A DNA stretch of 64,000 bases, taken from positions 64,366,145 through 64,430,144 of the forward strand of contig NC_135377.1 of the NCBI RefSeq assembly GCF_049243985.1, read 5' to 3'. This DNA comes from Paroedura picta. Lineage: Eukaryota > Chordata > Lepidosauria > Squamata > Gekkonidae. Position numbers and translations under genes: made by a program. A model generated the notes under the pieces. That model ran no database searches. It was not told the origin of the DNA and saw nothing but the letters and a program-made list of their open reading frames with translations. Positions 20,777-29,400 of the stretch are shown here, piece by piece. The first letter of the stretch is position 1. Each line of letters starts with the position of its first letter.

Positions 20777-20902
20777 CAGGGGTAGTCAAACTGCAGCCCT
20801 CCAGATATCCTTGGACTACAATTCCCAGGAGCCCCTGCCAGCGAATGCTCCTGGGAATTGTAGTCCATGGACATCTGGAGGGCCACAGTTTGACTACCCC
20901 TG
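20777..20902. mobile_element. Palindromic hAT MITE (family M), copy 2
   Basis: CAGGGGTAGTCAAACTGC at the left, CAGTTTGACTACCCCTG at the right. Perfect TSD GCCCAGTC at 20769-20776 and 20903-20910. Confidence 0.95.
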
Positions 20903-21038
20903 GCCCAGTCCTTATTTCAAGAAGAAGCAAAGATGGACTGGATAGCAGCATAAACGGCTGTCTCTTTGCAAGGAAAGAGAATAGAGAGGAGGAAAAGGCG
21001 TTCCACTGCTCGGAAGTTTTCAAATTTACCTGAGCTGA

Positions 21039-21302
21039 GAGTTGTTTTTTTATACTCTGCTTTTCACTACCTGAAGGAGTCCCAAAGCCACTTACACATT
21101 TCTCTTCCTCTCCTCATATCAGACATCCTGTGAGGTATGTGTGGGGCTTAGAGCTCTCAGAGAACTGCTCTGTAAGAACAGCTCTAAAAACTGTGGCTGA
21201 CCCACAGTCACCCAGGTTGGCTGCATGTGGAGGAGTAGGGAATCAACTCTGGTTCCTCTAGATTGGAGTCCACCACCCTTAACCACTATACCAGCTGGTT
21301 GT
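21039..21302 (-). mobile_element. tRNA-derived squamate SINE (Squam1-like)
   Basis: Reverse copy: TTTATACTCTGCTTTTCACT end at the left, GTCACCCAGGTTGGCTGCAT, and CTTAACCACTATACCAGCTG head at the right. Confidence 0.88.
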
Positions 21303-21884
21303 CACTGTCCACATATGGAGGCATGTGATGTCTGCACCAAACAAGTGTCTGAAGTATTAACGGAATAACATAGTCCCTTTCAAGATCAGAATATAGGGAA
21401 TAGGGGGTACATTAAGGGGAGGGGAAACTGACTCCCATTTTCTGTTTGGCCAGCAGAACACCCACTAATGCGAGAGAGAAGTGGGAACAATTTTGCCTCA
21501 TTTGTTCCCTTTTTTCCACCGCTGTGTCTCAAGGGGTTTCCTAATAAGGCTCTCTTGGCCCAGGATTCAACTTCTGGTGTGTGTATGGAGGTTGTAAAGC
21601 GATGTTGGGGGAAGGTAGACTTGAAAGATCTTCCTTCAATTCATAGGAATTCGCTCCTGAAAATTCTTACAACTCTTTACTAACTGTGAAAGTAACTTAA
21701 GTCTTGTTTTCAAGTTCAGTGGGATTTGCGCCCTGGCAAGTCTGCCCAATTATTCGTACCTGGATATTATTGTTTAAAATATACCATTTTTTTTAATGGG
21801 TTGGGCGTGTTCACTGGCAAACAGTACATTGAGTATCCCAGGCTGCTTATTGAACCATTTCAGAAGCAAGCAAGCAAGATGACA
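21303..21884. other. Single-copy DNA before the LYRM4 3' end
   Basis: No repeat recognised. A 71-codon frame (21468-21683) has no known relative. Confidence 0.4.
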
Positions 21885-22186
21885 GATGTGGACTGCGGAA
21901 TTTTATTGACAAGAAAACCAACAACAGTGTGCATGAAGATACTAGCAAGCAGTGATACTTACGAACATAATTGCTCTGTGTTCGTCTTGGCGGTCTATTG
22001 AGGGCACATGGAACAATTAAAACGACCCCTGAGGTTGTTAAGATTCAGCAACCAGTCCAGAGTTTTAGTTAGGCAAGGCAGCTCAAATATACATTGAGAA
22101 CATAATATATTCAAATAAAAATCTGTGCGTATTGCAGAATACTGAGGCTGGTCTAGAGCTGCTACTAGGAAAGCGTAGCCTTTGGG
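21885..22186 (-). other. LYRM4: LYRM4 3' untranslated region
   Basis: Sequence between the LYRM4 stop and the reverse-strand polyadenylation signal at 21902-21907 (TTTATT on the + strand). It is about 300 bases long with no recognised repeat. The exact cleavage site is inferred to lie 10-25 bases past the signal. Confidence 0.6.
21902..21907 (-). promoter_or_regulatory. LYRM4: Polyadenylation signal, LYRM4
   Basis: AATAAA on the minus strand, about 280 bases after the LYRM4 stop codon and the first good candidate in the transcription direction. Confidence 0.6.
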
Positions 22187-22249
22187 TCAGAGGTTTTCTG
22201 GGCACTCAATCACCAGCTTCTGTGCGGAATAGAGCTGTCCAATGGTGAC
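22187..22249 (-). CDS. LYRM4: LYRM4 (ISD11), last coding exon
   Basis: On the minus strand a strong acceptor (pyrimidine-rich run, then TTTCAG, cut at 22250/22249) opens an exon reading VTIGQLYSAQ then KLVIECPENL and a TGA at 22187-22189. Human LYRM4 ends VHIGQLYSTDKLIIENRD..., so IGQLYS, KL and IE align and the exon-start phase fits. LYRM4 is the small LYR-motif protein of the mitochondrial iron-sulfur assembly complex; it stabilises the cysteine desulfurase NFS1 together with acyl carrier protein. The LYR motif itself would lie in an earlier exon, beyond what I recognise here. The gene is tail to tail with PPP1R3G, as in mammals, which supports the call independently. The last residues differ from human, a part of the protein that varies among vertebrates. 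I could not find exon 2 in the rest of the window. Confidence 0.86.
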   Translation of the reverse strand, partial: VTIGQLYSAQKLVIECPENL

Positions 22250-22370
22250 CTGAAATTAAAGGAAATAACAAGTTAGACTCTACCTCTTTCTCTTAGAAAT
22301 GCAGACTTCTGTAACGTTGACTACTGACAGACACCTACAGAGATGACTCACCAGTGCAAGATAACAAAGT

Positions 22371-22585
22371 TTGAGTCCAGGGGCTCCTTAATACCAACAA
22401 AGCTTTATTAAAGCTTTTGTGTGCGTGCACACTTCCTCAGATACAATGAAATGGGAATTACCAACAGGCGATAGATATAGCTGGAGGGCGAGCAGTCAAT
22501 TATAAAGAAGACATTAAACAGATTCAAGAACCCATAAAGGAATAACAAGCTATATTTATAAGGTTATCATTTGTTTGGGTTTAAT
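22371..22585 (+). mobile_element. Fold-back repeat (family A), one half
   Basis: TTGAGTCCAGGGGCTCC-terminal arm, then CACTTCCTCAGATACAATGA, then the inner arm GCAGTCAATTATAAAGAAGA-CATTAAACAGATTCAAG that also occurs at 1-90. It shows that the two parts split by a SINE at the window start belong to one element. Confidence 0.65.
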
Positions 22586-22608
22586 GCTGGGGGTTACGGA
22601 ATCTAGAC

Positions 22609-22860
22609 CAGGGATTCCCAACCAGGGTATCAAGGTCCTACGTGGTCCTTCTCAGAAGTTTGGATGGCCACTCACATGACTAGAATCCACTTCCCCTGTT
22701 GCTCTACAGGCCTAGTCTCTTTCTCCACAATGGAAAGGGTAAACTATCAATCGATCGATTGACTGGCTCCTGCACCTGACTTCTCCGAAGGGGCCTGTCA
22801 CCACTGCCAGGGTCCCTCCAAGCCTGAAAAGTATTTCAGGGCTTCCCCCATGTTCAAAAG
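22609..22860 (-). mobile_element. hAT-type element, family C
   Basis: CAGGGATTCCCAACC at the left; CTGAAAAGTATTTCAGG and TTCAAAAGG at the right. Flanks ATCTAGAC and GTTTAGAC resemble an 8 bp TSD. An ATCG run lies near 22748-22761. Confidence 0.6.
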
Positions 22861-22877
22861 GTTTAGACTATATAAAC

Positions 22878-23258
22878 CAGGGGTAGTCTGGTTTATATGA
22901 GCCTCTTGTGGCGCAGAGTGGTAAGGCAGCCGCCTGAAAGCTTTGCCCATGAGGTTGGGAGTTCGATCCCAGCAGCCGGCTCAAGGTTGACTCAGCCTTC
23001 CATCCTTCCGAGGTCGGTAAAATGAGTACCCAGCTTGCTGGGGGGTAAAATGGTAATGACTGGGGAAGGCACTGGCAAACCACCCCGTATTGAGTCTGCC
23101 ATGAAAACGCTAGAGGGCGTCACCCCAAGGGTCAGGCATGACTCGGTGCTTGCACAGGGGATACCTTTACTTTTAGTCTGGTTTATATATTTGCTGGCAG
23201 GGGCTCCTGGGAATTGTAGTCCATGGACATCTGGAGGGCCGCAGTTTGACTACCCCTG
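22878..23258. mobile_element. Palindromic hAT MITE (family M), copy 3, split by a Sauria SINE
   Basis: The left end CAGGGGTAGTC and right arm GGACATCTGGAGGGCCGCAG...GACTACCCCTG remain; most of the left arm is missing. TSD ATATAAAC (22870-22877) and ATAAAAAC (23259-23266). A Sauria SINE occupies 22899-23174. Confidence 0.85.
22899..23174 (+). mobile_element. Sauria SINE, full length, nested in a MITE
   Basis: Head GAGCCTCTTGTGGCGCAGAG and B-box-like GTTCGATCCCAGC, body TCGGTAAAATGAGTACCCAG, tail GTGCTTGCACAGGGGATACC. Perfect duplication TAGTCTGGTTTATAT on both sides (22884-22898 and 23174-23188, sharing its first T with the tail). Confidence 0.96.
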
Positions 23259-23545
23259 ATAAAAACCTTAAAGAATGCAGCTTGTGGCAAAGAGCCTTGT
23301 ATTAAGAGTGGCCACTTTTATTTCATAAAGCGACCATTTAACACAAATTGTATCATTTAATACAAGCTCACCATGTATCTAGCCCACATATAATTTTATG
23401 ATCCGCTATGCTACTGATTTTGGTTTAAGAAAAAAAAAATTATTCACATTCTCTGTTTTCAGTGTTGTGTATAGGGAAGGCCAATACTGGGAAGCACAAG
23501 TTCTGCAACTGCAATGACCGTGGGATGCACAGGTAAACCTTTGTC

Positions 23546-23750
23546 AAACCCTGACCTGGATAGCCAAGGCAAGCCTGATCCTGTCTGATCTCAGAAGCTA
23601 AACTGGGCTGACCCTGGCTAGTATTTGGATGGGAGAGCTCCAAGGAACAGTAGGGGTCATGATGCTGAGGCAGGCAAAGGCCAACCACCTCTGAACATCT
23701 CTTGCCTGGCTGCCAGACAATCCTCTGATCTTCTGGCCATACCACACACA
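23546..23750 (+). mobile_element. 5S rRNA-derived SINE (SINE3 type)
   Basis: The first ~100 bases follow 5S rRNA: CCTGTCTGATCTCAGAAGCT-AAACTGGGCTG, then GCTAGTATTTGGATGGGAGA. It then diverges into a non-5S body ending GCCTGGCTGCCAGACAATCC. The internal polymerase III promoter of 5S genes falls in the kept part. The same composite occurs in reverse at 36838-37058, so it is a mobile family, not a 5S gene. Confidence 0.88.
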
Positions 23751-23821
23751 CCAAAGTATCATTAATTATACCTTTGTCAAGTTTCCAAACCTTGGAGGTA
23801 TCAAGTATTTACAGCAATCTA

Positions 23822-24103
23822 AAAGGTAAAGGTATCCCCTGTGCAAGCACCGAGTCATGTCTGACCCTTGGGGTGATGCCCTCCAGCGTTCTCATGGCAG
23901 ACTCAATACGGGGTGGTTTGCAAGTGCCTTCCCCAGTTTTTACCGTTTACCCCCCAGCAAGCTGGGTACTCATTTTACCGACCTCGGAAGGATGGAAGGC
24001 TGAGTCAACCTTGAGCTGGCTGCTGGGATTGAACTCCCAACCTCATGGGCAGAGCTTCAGACAGCATTTCTGCTGCTTACCACTCTGTGCCACAAGAGGC
24101 TCC
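23822..24103 (-). mobile_element. Sauria SINE, full length
   Basis: AAAGGTAAAGGTATCCCC tail at the left; CTTACCACTCTGTGCCACAA and GAGGCTCC head at the right. Possible short target repeat ATCTA. Confidence 0.95.
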
Positions 24104-24259
24104 TATCTATAGGTACTGTATTTCCTCAAAAGGAAGGTCACCTTGATTGTAAAATGACGCCCTCCCCAATGTTATGCACACAAATAATCCTTAGTTGACT
24201 ATTCATTTTTTTTTAATTTGAGATTTTAACTTCAATAAATTAAACTGTTCATGTATTTT

Positions 24260-24330
24260 TAACCATGTTGTAACCTGCCTTGAGCCCCTTATGAGAGACA
24301 GGCAGTATTAGAAGTCAATCATCATCAAAC
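24260..24330 (+). mobile_element. L2-like LINE 3' end, old
   Basis: TTGTAACCTGCCTTGAGCCC-CTTATGAGAGACAGGCAGTA is a worn version of the LINE end that reads AACCGCCCTGAGCC...GGGCGGTATA. Confidence 0.55.
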
Positions 24331-24499
24331 ATTCTACATCCCCACCTTGCGTATGGTGAACATTTTTTTGCATGATAATTTCTGCAGTAAAACTGCGTAC
24401 TCCACTAATACAATGTAATTCCGATATGTGTGGCCTAGATTTGCCTCTCTGAAAATGTTTTAATTAATAATCGAAGACTAGCATAACGTCTAGTAATTG

Positions 24500-24618
24500 C
24501 TACGGTTATTATTGTAAAGTTATTCACATGTTTATAGATTGTTCTATGTACTGTTGTTGTTGTTGTTGTTGTTCTTATGTAAACCGCCCTGAGCCCCCGG
24601 GGAGGGCAGTATATAAAA

Positions 24619-24689
<71 letters not shown>

Positions 24690-24691
24690 AT
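24500..24691 (+). mobile_element. L2-like LINE 3' end with long AAAT tail
   Basis: TTGTTGTTGTTGTTG run, TATGTAAACCGCCCTGAGCC, GGGGAGGGCAGTATATAAAA, then a pure AAAT array from 24617 to 24691. It matches the 3' end of the LINE at 54121. Confidence 0.8.
24617..24691. repeat. (AAAT)n microsatellite, about 18 units
   Basis: An uninterrupted tetranucleotide array that continues the tail of the LINE 3' end. Confidence 0.95.
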
Positions 24692-25901
24692 GTTTCGCTA
24701 GTGCGACTTACGGCTGCTTCTTAGAGGGAACGGCATTGCCATGACCTCTTTACCACCTGGCTCACCGTCCGGTCCCCTTGCTATGAATGTCACAAGGGAC
24801 ATTTTTGTTTCACTCTGTGTATTTACACATCAGTGAAGACAGGAATGACCATATTTTGGAAAAGCAAACAAAAACAGCAGCCATCGTCCCTGCCATTTGA
24901 CTGGAATGCAGTCAGAAAGGGAAGTGCATGGAGCTGTGGGAAAAGGCAGCACAGGAAATAATATCCTGAGATATTATTGCATGACTGACTCTGATTCACT
25001 CATAATGAAATTCTCCAACCCCCAAACCCCTGGAAACAAGCAGATTTCTCTGCAGAGTTCAGAATCATTAAGGGAAGTGATGAGGATCATCCAGAACAAA
25101 TCATGTTCTCAGAAAGACTCCTGACAGAGTATGAGTGTCACACTGCAGGTGTGAACACAAGAAGCTATCCAGGACCAAGTCAGATGATAAGTCTGCCTAG
25201 GTTAGTAAGGTCTAGCAGGATCTCAAGCAGAGAGAGTCTGGCTGGTGTCCTCTAAATGGTATCCAAGGTCAAAACCAAACCAAAGAAGCTAACAGTGAGG
25301 CATACACTTTAGTGACTGCTGGTGGAGTGAGGCAAGGGTTGCATACATTTTAGTGACGGTTGCTGCAAACACCGTCTATCTCCCTGCGTACATCTCTATG
25401 TCTCTAACTTAAAAACAAACGGTCAGAAACCAAGGACATCCTCAGGTCTGTATATCTGTAACATAAGTACAGTCAATGCACATAAGGGAAGCCGCTGCTT
25501 AATGGACACCCTCTTTGTTTTCACTTGGGGATTTGTCCTACTTCCTGGATAAAGAAATCAGAGAGACAAGCCCTATGTACACAGTACCTAGAACACAACA
25601 TTCCCTCCCCAGTATTTTGGCAGAAGCTGGAGCCGACAGAACAGATGTTTTAAAAAAAGAAATTTGGTTGGACTGTCTCTAAAAAGTCTGGGTCAGATGA
25701 TTAACCAAGTGCAGAGCCAGGGAACACTGAAAAATATAATATTTTTTTCTTGGCGATAGCAACTGTGAAGACAGGCTTTTTATCTTCACTCGGTCAGCAA
25801 AGTGAGACTGATCTTTTACTCATGATTTTTTATTTATTTTCAGAAGGTAATTTCCCCCAGTGTAAACATATATATTAACAAGCTCCCTCAGTGCACACAC
25901 A
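24692..25901. other. Single-copy-like DNA, nothing recognised
   Basis: A 75-codon frame at 24897 matches nothing known. ACTTTAGTGACTG/CATTTTAGTGACGG near 25307-25354 is a small local duplication. Confidence 0.4.
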
Positions 25902-25915
25902 TTGTCTGCTGAATA

Positions 25916-26195
25916 AAGGTAAAGGTAAAGGTATCCCCTGTGCAAGCACCGAGTCATGTCTGACCCTTGGGGTGACGCCCTCTAGCGTTTTCATGGCAGA
26001 CTCAATACGGGGTGGTTTGCCAGTGCCTTCCCCAGTCATTACCGTTTACCCCCCAGGAAGCTGGGTACACATTTTACCGACCTCGGAAGGATGGAAGGCT
26101 GAGTCAACCTTGAGCCGGCTGCTGGGATTGAACTCCCAACCTCATGGGCAAAGCTTTCAGGCGGCTGCCTTAAAACTCTGCGCCACAAGAGGCTC
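25916..26195 (-). mobile_element. Sauria SINE, full length
   Basis: Tail AAAGGTAAAGGTATCCCC at the left, head TCTGCGCCACAAGAGGCTCT at the right. Perfect 14 bp duplication TTGTCTGCTGAATA at 25902-25915 and 26196-26209. Confidence 0.96.
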
Positions 26196-26251
26196 TTGTC
26201 TGCTGAATAGGGCTATGCAAATTTTGTAAAAAAACAAACAAACAATCAGTA

Positions 26252-26330
26252 TTCTTGCACTTGAAAGCTCACGCCTTGAATAAATCTTTGTTGGTCTTAA
26301 AGGTGCCACTGGACTCTGTTTTGTTTTGTT
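26252..26330. mobile_element. Fold-back repeat (family A), end fragment
   Basis: GCACTTGAAAGCTCACGCCT and TGTTGGTCTTAAAGGTGCCA match the right terminal arm of family A copies at 349 and 31000. Confidence 0.65.
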
Positions 26331-26541
26331 AAATCAGATACTGGTATTGTATTCCAGATTTTCTGCATGTCAAATATCAGTATAGTATTTGGATTCAGGC
26401 TTTCTTTTTTTTGGGGGGGTCCTAAATTTTTGGATCCAGTTATTCCCTATGGGGATGATTTTTCAGGTGGCTGGAAGGGTGTTGTTTTGAAAGGTACCAG
26501 CAATAAAACTCCCACAGAGCTGATGAGCCCATTCTTTAAAC

Positions 26542-26678
26542 CAGGGGTAGTCAACCTGTGGTCCTCCAGATGTCCATGGACTACAATTCCCATGAATCCC
26601 TGCCCGGATTTGCTGGCAGGGGTTCATGGGAATTTGTAGTCCATGAACATCTGGAGGACCACAGGTTGACTACTGCTG
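26542..26678. mobile_element. Palindromic hAT MITE (family M), copy 4
   Basis: CAGGGGTAGTCAACCTGTGG at the left, CCACAGGTTGACTACTGCTG at the right. Perfect TSD CTTTAAAC (26534-26541 and 26679-26686). The arms carry compensating differences from copies 1-3 (GTCC instead of GCCC). Confidence 0.95.
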
Positions 26679-27765
26679 CTTTAAACGATCCCCACATTTA
26701 TAGTACATTGGACAATGGGGTTCAATTTTATGGGCCCCTGAACACGGTGCACCCAGCTATCCTCCATCATTTCATATGGAGGGGGGAAGATCCCTCTCCA
26801 AGCTCTTTCTAGAGCAAAAGCCATGTCTGCAAGTAGCAAATCACTGGTCAAATTCCTCCCGTGGAAGAAACAACAAGAAGTCCAGGAGAGCCATTGCTTA
26901 ACCCAGTAATCCCAGCAAAACTCAGTGCCACTTTAGCAGTGTGCAGAAGCCCAACAGAACCCAGTGCCACTTAGGCATGCTCAACAGGACTAATGTCAAA
27001 CTAGAGATTCACAGTAGAACAAATCCAATCAGAACAACTCCTGCAAAGAAAAAAAAAACCCTTTTGATACTGACAAACAGATCTGAAACTGACAGCAGCC
27101 TAGCAAGCTCCCCCCCTCCAGAAATGAAGGAAAAGCAGAAGGAAAAAAAGAAGAAAACACAATACTAAGAGATGGCCCCAATTTTTTTGTATTAATCTGG
27201 ACTATTTCATGAACTCTTGGGGACCAATTTTTCAGTATCCTGAAAAATTCCTGAATATATCTGGGATATCGAATATATCAAACAAACACTGATATGGTAT
27301 TTTTCAGGTATATCTTCAGCTCTGTTTTACCTGAATGCACACCCCTAGTGCTGATTACAATGCTTTCTTCTCATCAGTCAATCAGCTACAAGACACCCAC
27401 TGGTGAACTGATTTCATCAGGGTAGACTGATTCAAATAATTACTGAAAATTGCCAAGACACAGATCTACTTTCAATCAAGTTTCCAGTCTCCTAATCTGC
27501 ATATTTCCTATAGAAATATATATGCTAATTTGGTTGCAATGATCTGTGTGATTATGTTACAGAGTTTATATCTGTTCATGGGAGTTTAGAGAAATTCACT
27601 CTACTTTGAGCTAGTGTATACTACTGAAAGTTTGTGGTTACAAACACCCCCACACACACACACACAATTATTCAAATAATTTTCTATTAATGTTGATTAT
27701 GCAGATTCTTTTAGCCAACAGAGAACAATCAAGGGACCATCTCACTGCCTGGTAGGAATGTGACA

Positions 27766-27815
27766 CTTTACATTTGTCCCTATTGAAGTGGAGTTCAATA
27801 GGGACAAATGTAAAG
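27766..27815. repeat. Perfect 22 bp inverted repeat (snap-back) at a CR1 5' end
   Basis: Arms 27766-27787 and 27794-27815 are exact reverse complements, separated by six bases (GTGGAG). The right arm belongs to the CR1 coding sequence; the left arm is its inverted copy at the truncation point. Confidence 0.95.
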
Positions 27816-28395
27816 CTCTGCATTTAGGTAGGAAAAACCAAATACATCAATATAAGATGGGGGAGACTTGTCTTGGCAGTAGCATGTGCGAAAAGGATCT
27901 AGGAGTCTTAGTAGACCATACATTGAACATGAATCAGCAGTGTGATTCAGTGGCTAAAAAGGCAAATGGGATTTTGGGCTGTATCAAACGGAGTATCGTG
28001 TCCAGATCACAGGAGGTGATGGTACCGCTTTACTCTGCTCTGGTTCGGCCTCACTTGAGAGTACTGTGTTCAGTTTGGGGCACCCCAGTTGAAGAGGGAT
28101 GTAGACAAACTGGAACGTGTCCAGAGGAGGGCAACAAAGATGGTGAGGGGTTTGGAGACCAAGACATATGAAGAAAGGTTAGGGAGCTTGGTCTGTTTAG
28201 CCTGGACAGGAGACAACTGAGAGGGGATCTGATAACTATCTTCAATTATTTAAAAGGGTGTCATATGGAGGATGGAGCAGAATTGTTCTCTCTTGCCCCA
28301 GAGGGACAGACCAGAACGAATGGGATGAAATTAATTAAAAAGAAATTCCATCTAACCATCCGGAAGAAGTTCCTGACAGAGCGGTTTCTCCCACG
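27788..28395 (+). mobile_element. CR1 LINE, 5'-truncated, end of ORF2
   Basis: The first ~85 codons read [71 protein letters not shown]: the C-terminal part of CR1 ORF2. A frame change follows, after which CR1 similarity continues in other frames ([11 protein letters not shown]-like near 28170, NYLKGCHMEDGAELF-like near 28240, KKFHLTIRKKFLTERF near 28345). It ends without the usual CR1 tail octamers. Confidence 0.85.
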
Positions 28396-28754
28396 TTTGT
28401 TTTGAATTATTTGATATGTCTGTTTTTACAGTTGGTTTTAATCTTTTGTTAGTTTACTGCCTTGGACAGGTGGCATAACATGTTTTGAATGAAATAAAAA
28501 TCTCAGAAGGGCTTGGCCCTTGAAACCCCAGCAGTTCACTGGTTCAGAATCACAACCGCAGGATCATAGAAAAAGATTGGAAAGACTGGACTGGACTATT
28601 AAAAATGCTCCAATTCAGGCCAAGCACTGCTTCCTCACAAGCTCTCTGGATAGTTTGTGTACCTAGGAGGTATGACAAAATGTTGTTGGGGTGTATCAAG
28701 CTCCGAACACCATCAGATGACTAACCTGTTTTAATATTGTTACCCGACATTTAT

Positions 28755-29400
28755 TTATTCATACTTGAATTTTGATAACTCCTCCTTCCAGAACTTCCAG
28801 CTTGGGGCGATTCCCAACATGATTGATAACAATGCCATAAAACAGCGGTCCCCAACCTTCTCGTAGTTGCGGACTGCCTCCGAGGGTGGGAGAGAGCCGG
28901 TGGCCCGGCCGCTGCAGCTGCATGTAAATGCGCATGCGCAGTTCCGCGCATGCGTGTTTTTGCCAATAGGTGGCGCTAACGCGCGTGTGCAGAACTGGCG
29001 CGCGTGCGCGTTTTCGCCAGCAGGGGGCGCAAACGCGCATGCGCGGCAGCTCCGCGCGTGCGAGTTTGCATCGCTGGCGTGCCGGCGGCTATGCCTGCCT
29101 CTTCCCCCCCTCTCGCTGCAGCCTGGCACCATGGCCTTTGAGGCCCGGTGCCGGGCCGCGGACCGGGGGTTGAGGACCCCTGCCATAAAACACTTAAAAA
29201 CGTAACATTACAGTTAAAACAATATATTAATCAATTTTCTGTTACAAGCGGTTACAATCAGCTACCATTAGTTTGCCCGTGGCAGTCACGTCTCCCATTT
29301 AGGGGGAGAATTTTCACGGTCATCATATATTTAACAGTGACTGGAGCTCCACCGGGAAAATTAACACATCTATGAAGAACTACCCCCTCAGCGAGAGAAT
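28755..29400 (-). mobile_element. L2-like LINE tail, worn, host of a CpG-rich hAT
   Basis: ATTTATTTATTCATACTTGA, AGCTTGGGGCGATTCCCAAC and CAATGCCATAAAACACTTAA follow the pattern of reversed LINE tails. The sequence is continuous if the hAT element at 28843-29182 and one TSD copy are removed. Confidence 0.4.
28843..29182. mobile_element. CpG-rich hAT-type element with internal ~54 bp units bearing NRF1- and CTCF-like motifs
   Basis: Ends CAGCGGTCCCCAACCTT and GGGGGTTGAGGACCCCTG are inverted, with a perfect 8 bp TSD CCATAAAA at 28835-28842 and 29183-29190. The centre (28929-29085) is three related units of about 54 bases. NRF1-like palindromes (GCGCATGCGC) occur at 28930-28939, 28946-28955 (one base off) and 29035-29044. 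CTCF-core-like matches are at 28963-28976 (CCAATAGGTGGCGC) and 29017-29030 (CCAGCAGGGGGCGC). CpG density is far above the neighbours, so the insertion is either recent or shielded from CpG decay. Confidence 0.88.

Larger units (their letters stand above)
26208..27347. mobile_element. DNA transposon-like element E (about 1.1 kb) with nested repeats
   Basis: The left end TAGGGCTATGCA and right end TGCACACCCCTA are inverted repeats. The flanks CTGCTGAA and GTGCTGAT share TGCTGA, compatible with an 8 bp TSD. Inner subterminal blocks (ATATCAGTATAGTATTT against GATATGGTATTTTTC) are also roughly inverted. It holds a family A piece (26252-26330) and a family M MITE (26542-26678). No transposase was seen, so it is non-autonomous; probably hAT. 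Confidence 0.5.

Noticed and set aside
22899-22970. tRNA gene
   Set aside because: The A- and B-box-like head belongs to a Sauria SINE with its full body and tail.
23546-23650. 5S rRNA gene
   Set aside because: Only the head is 5S-like, it is diverged and fused to a body that recurs at 36838. It is a SINE.
24617-24691. CRISPR-like or satellite array
   Set aside because: It is a pure tetranucleotide microsatellite extending a LINE tail, with no spacers.
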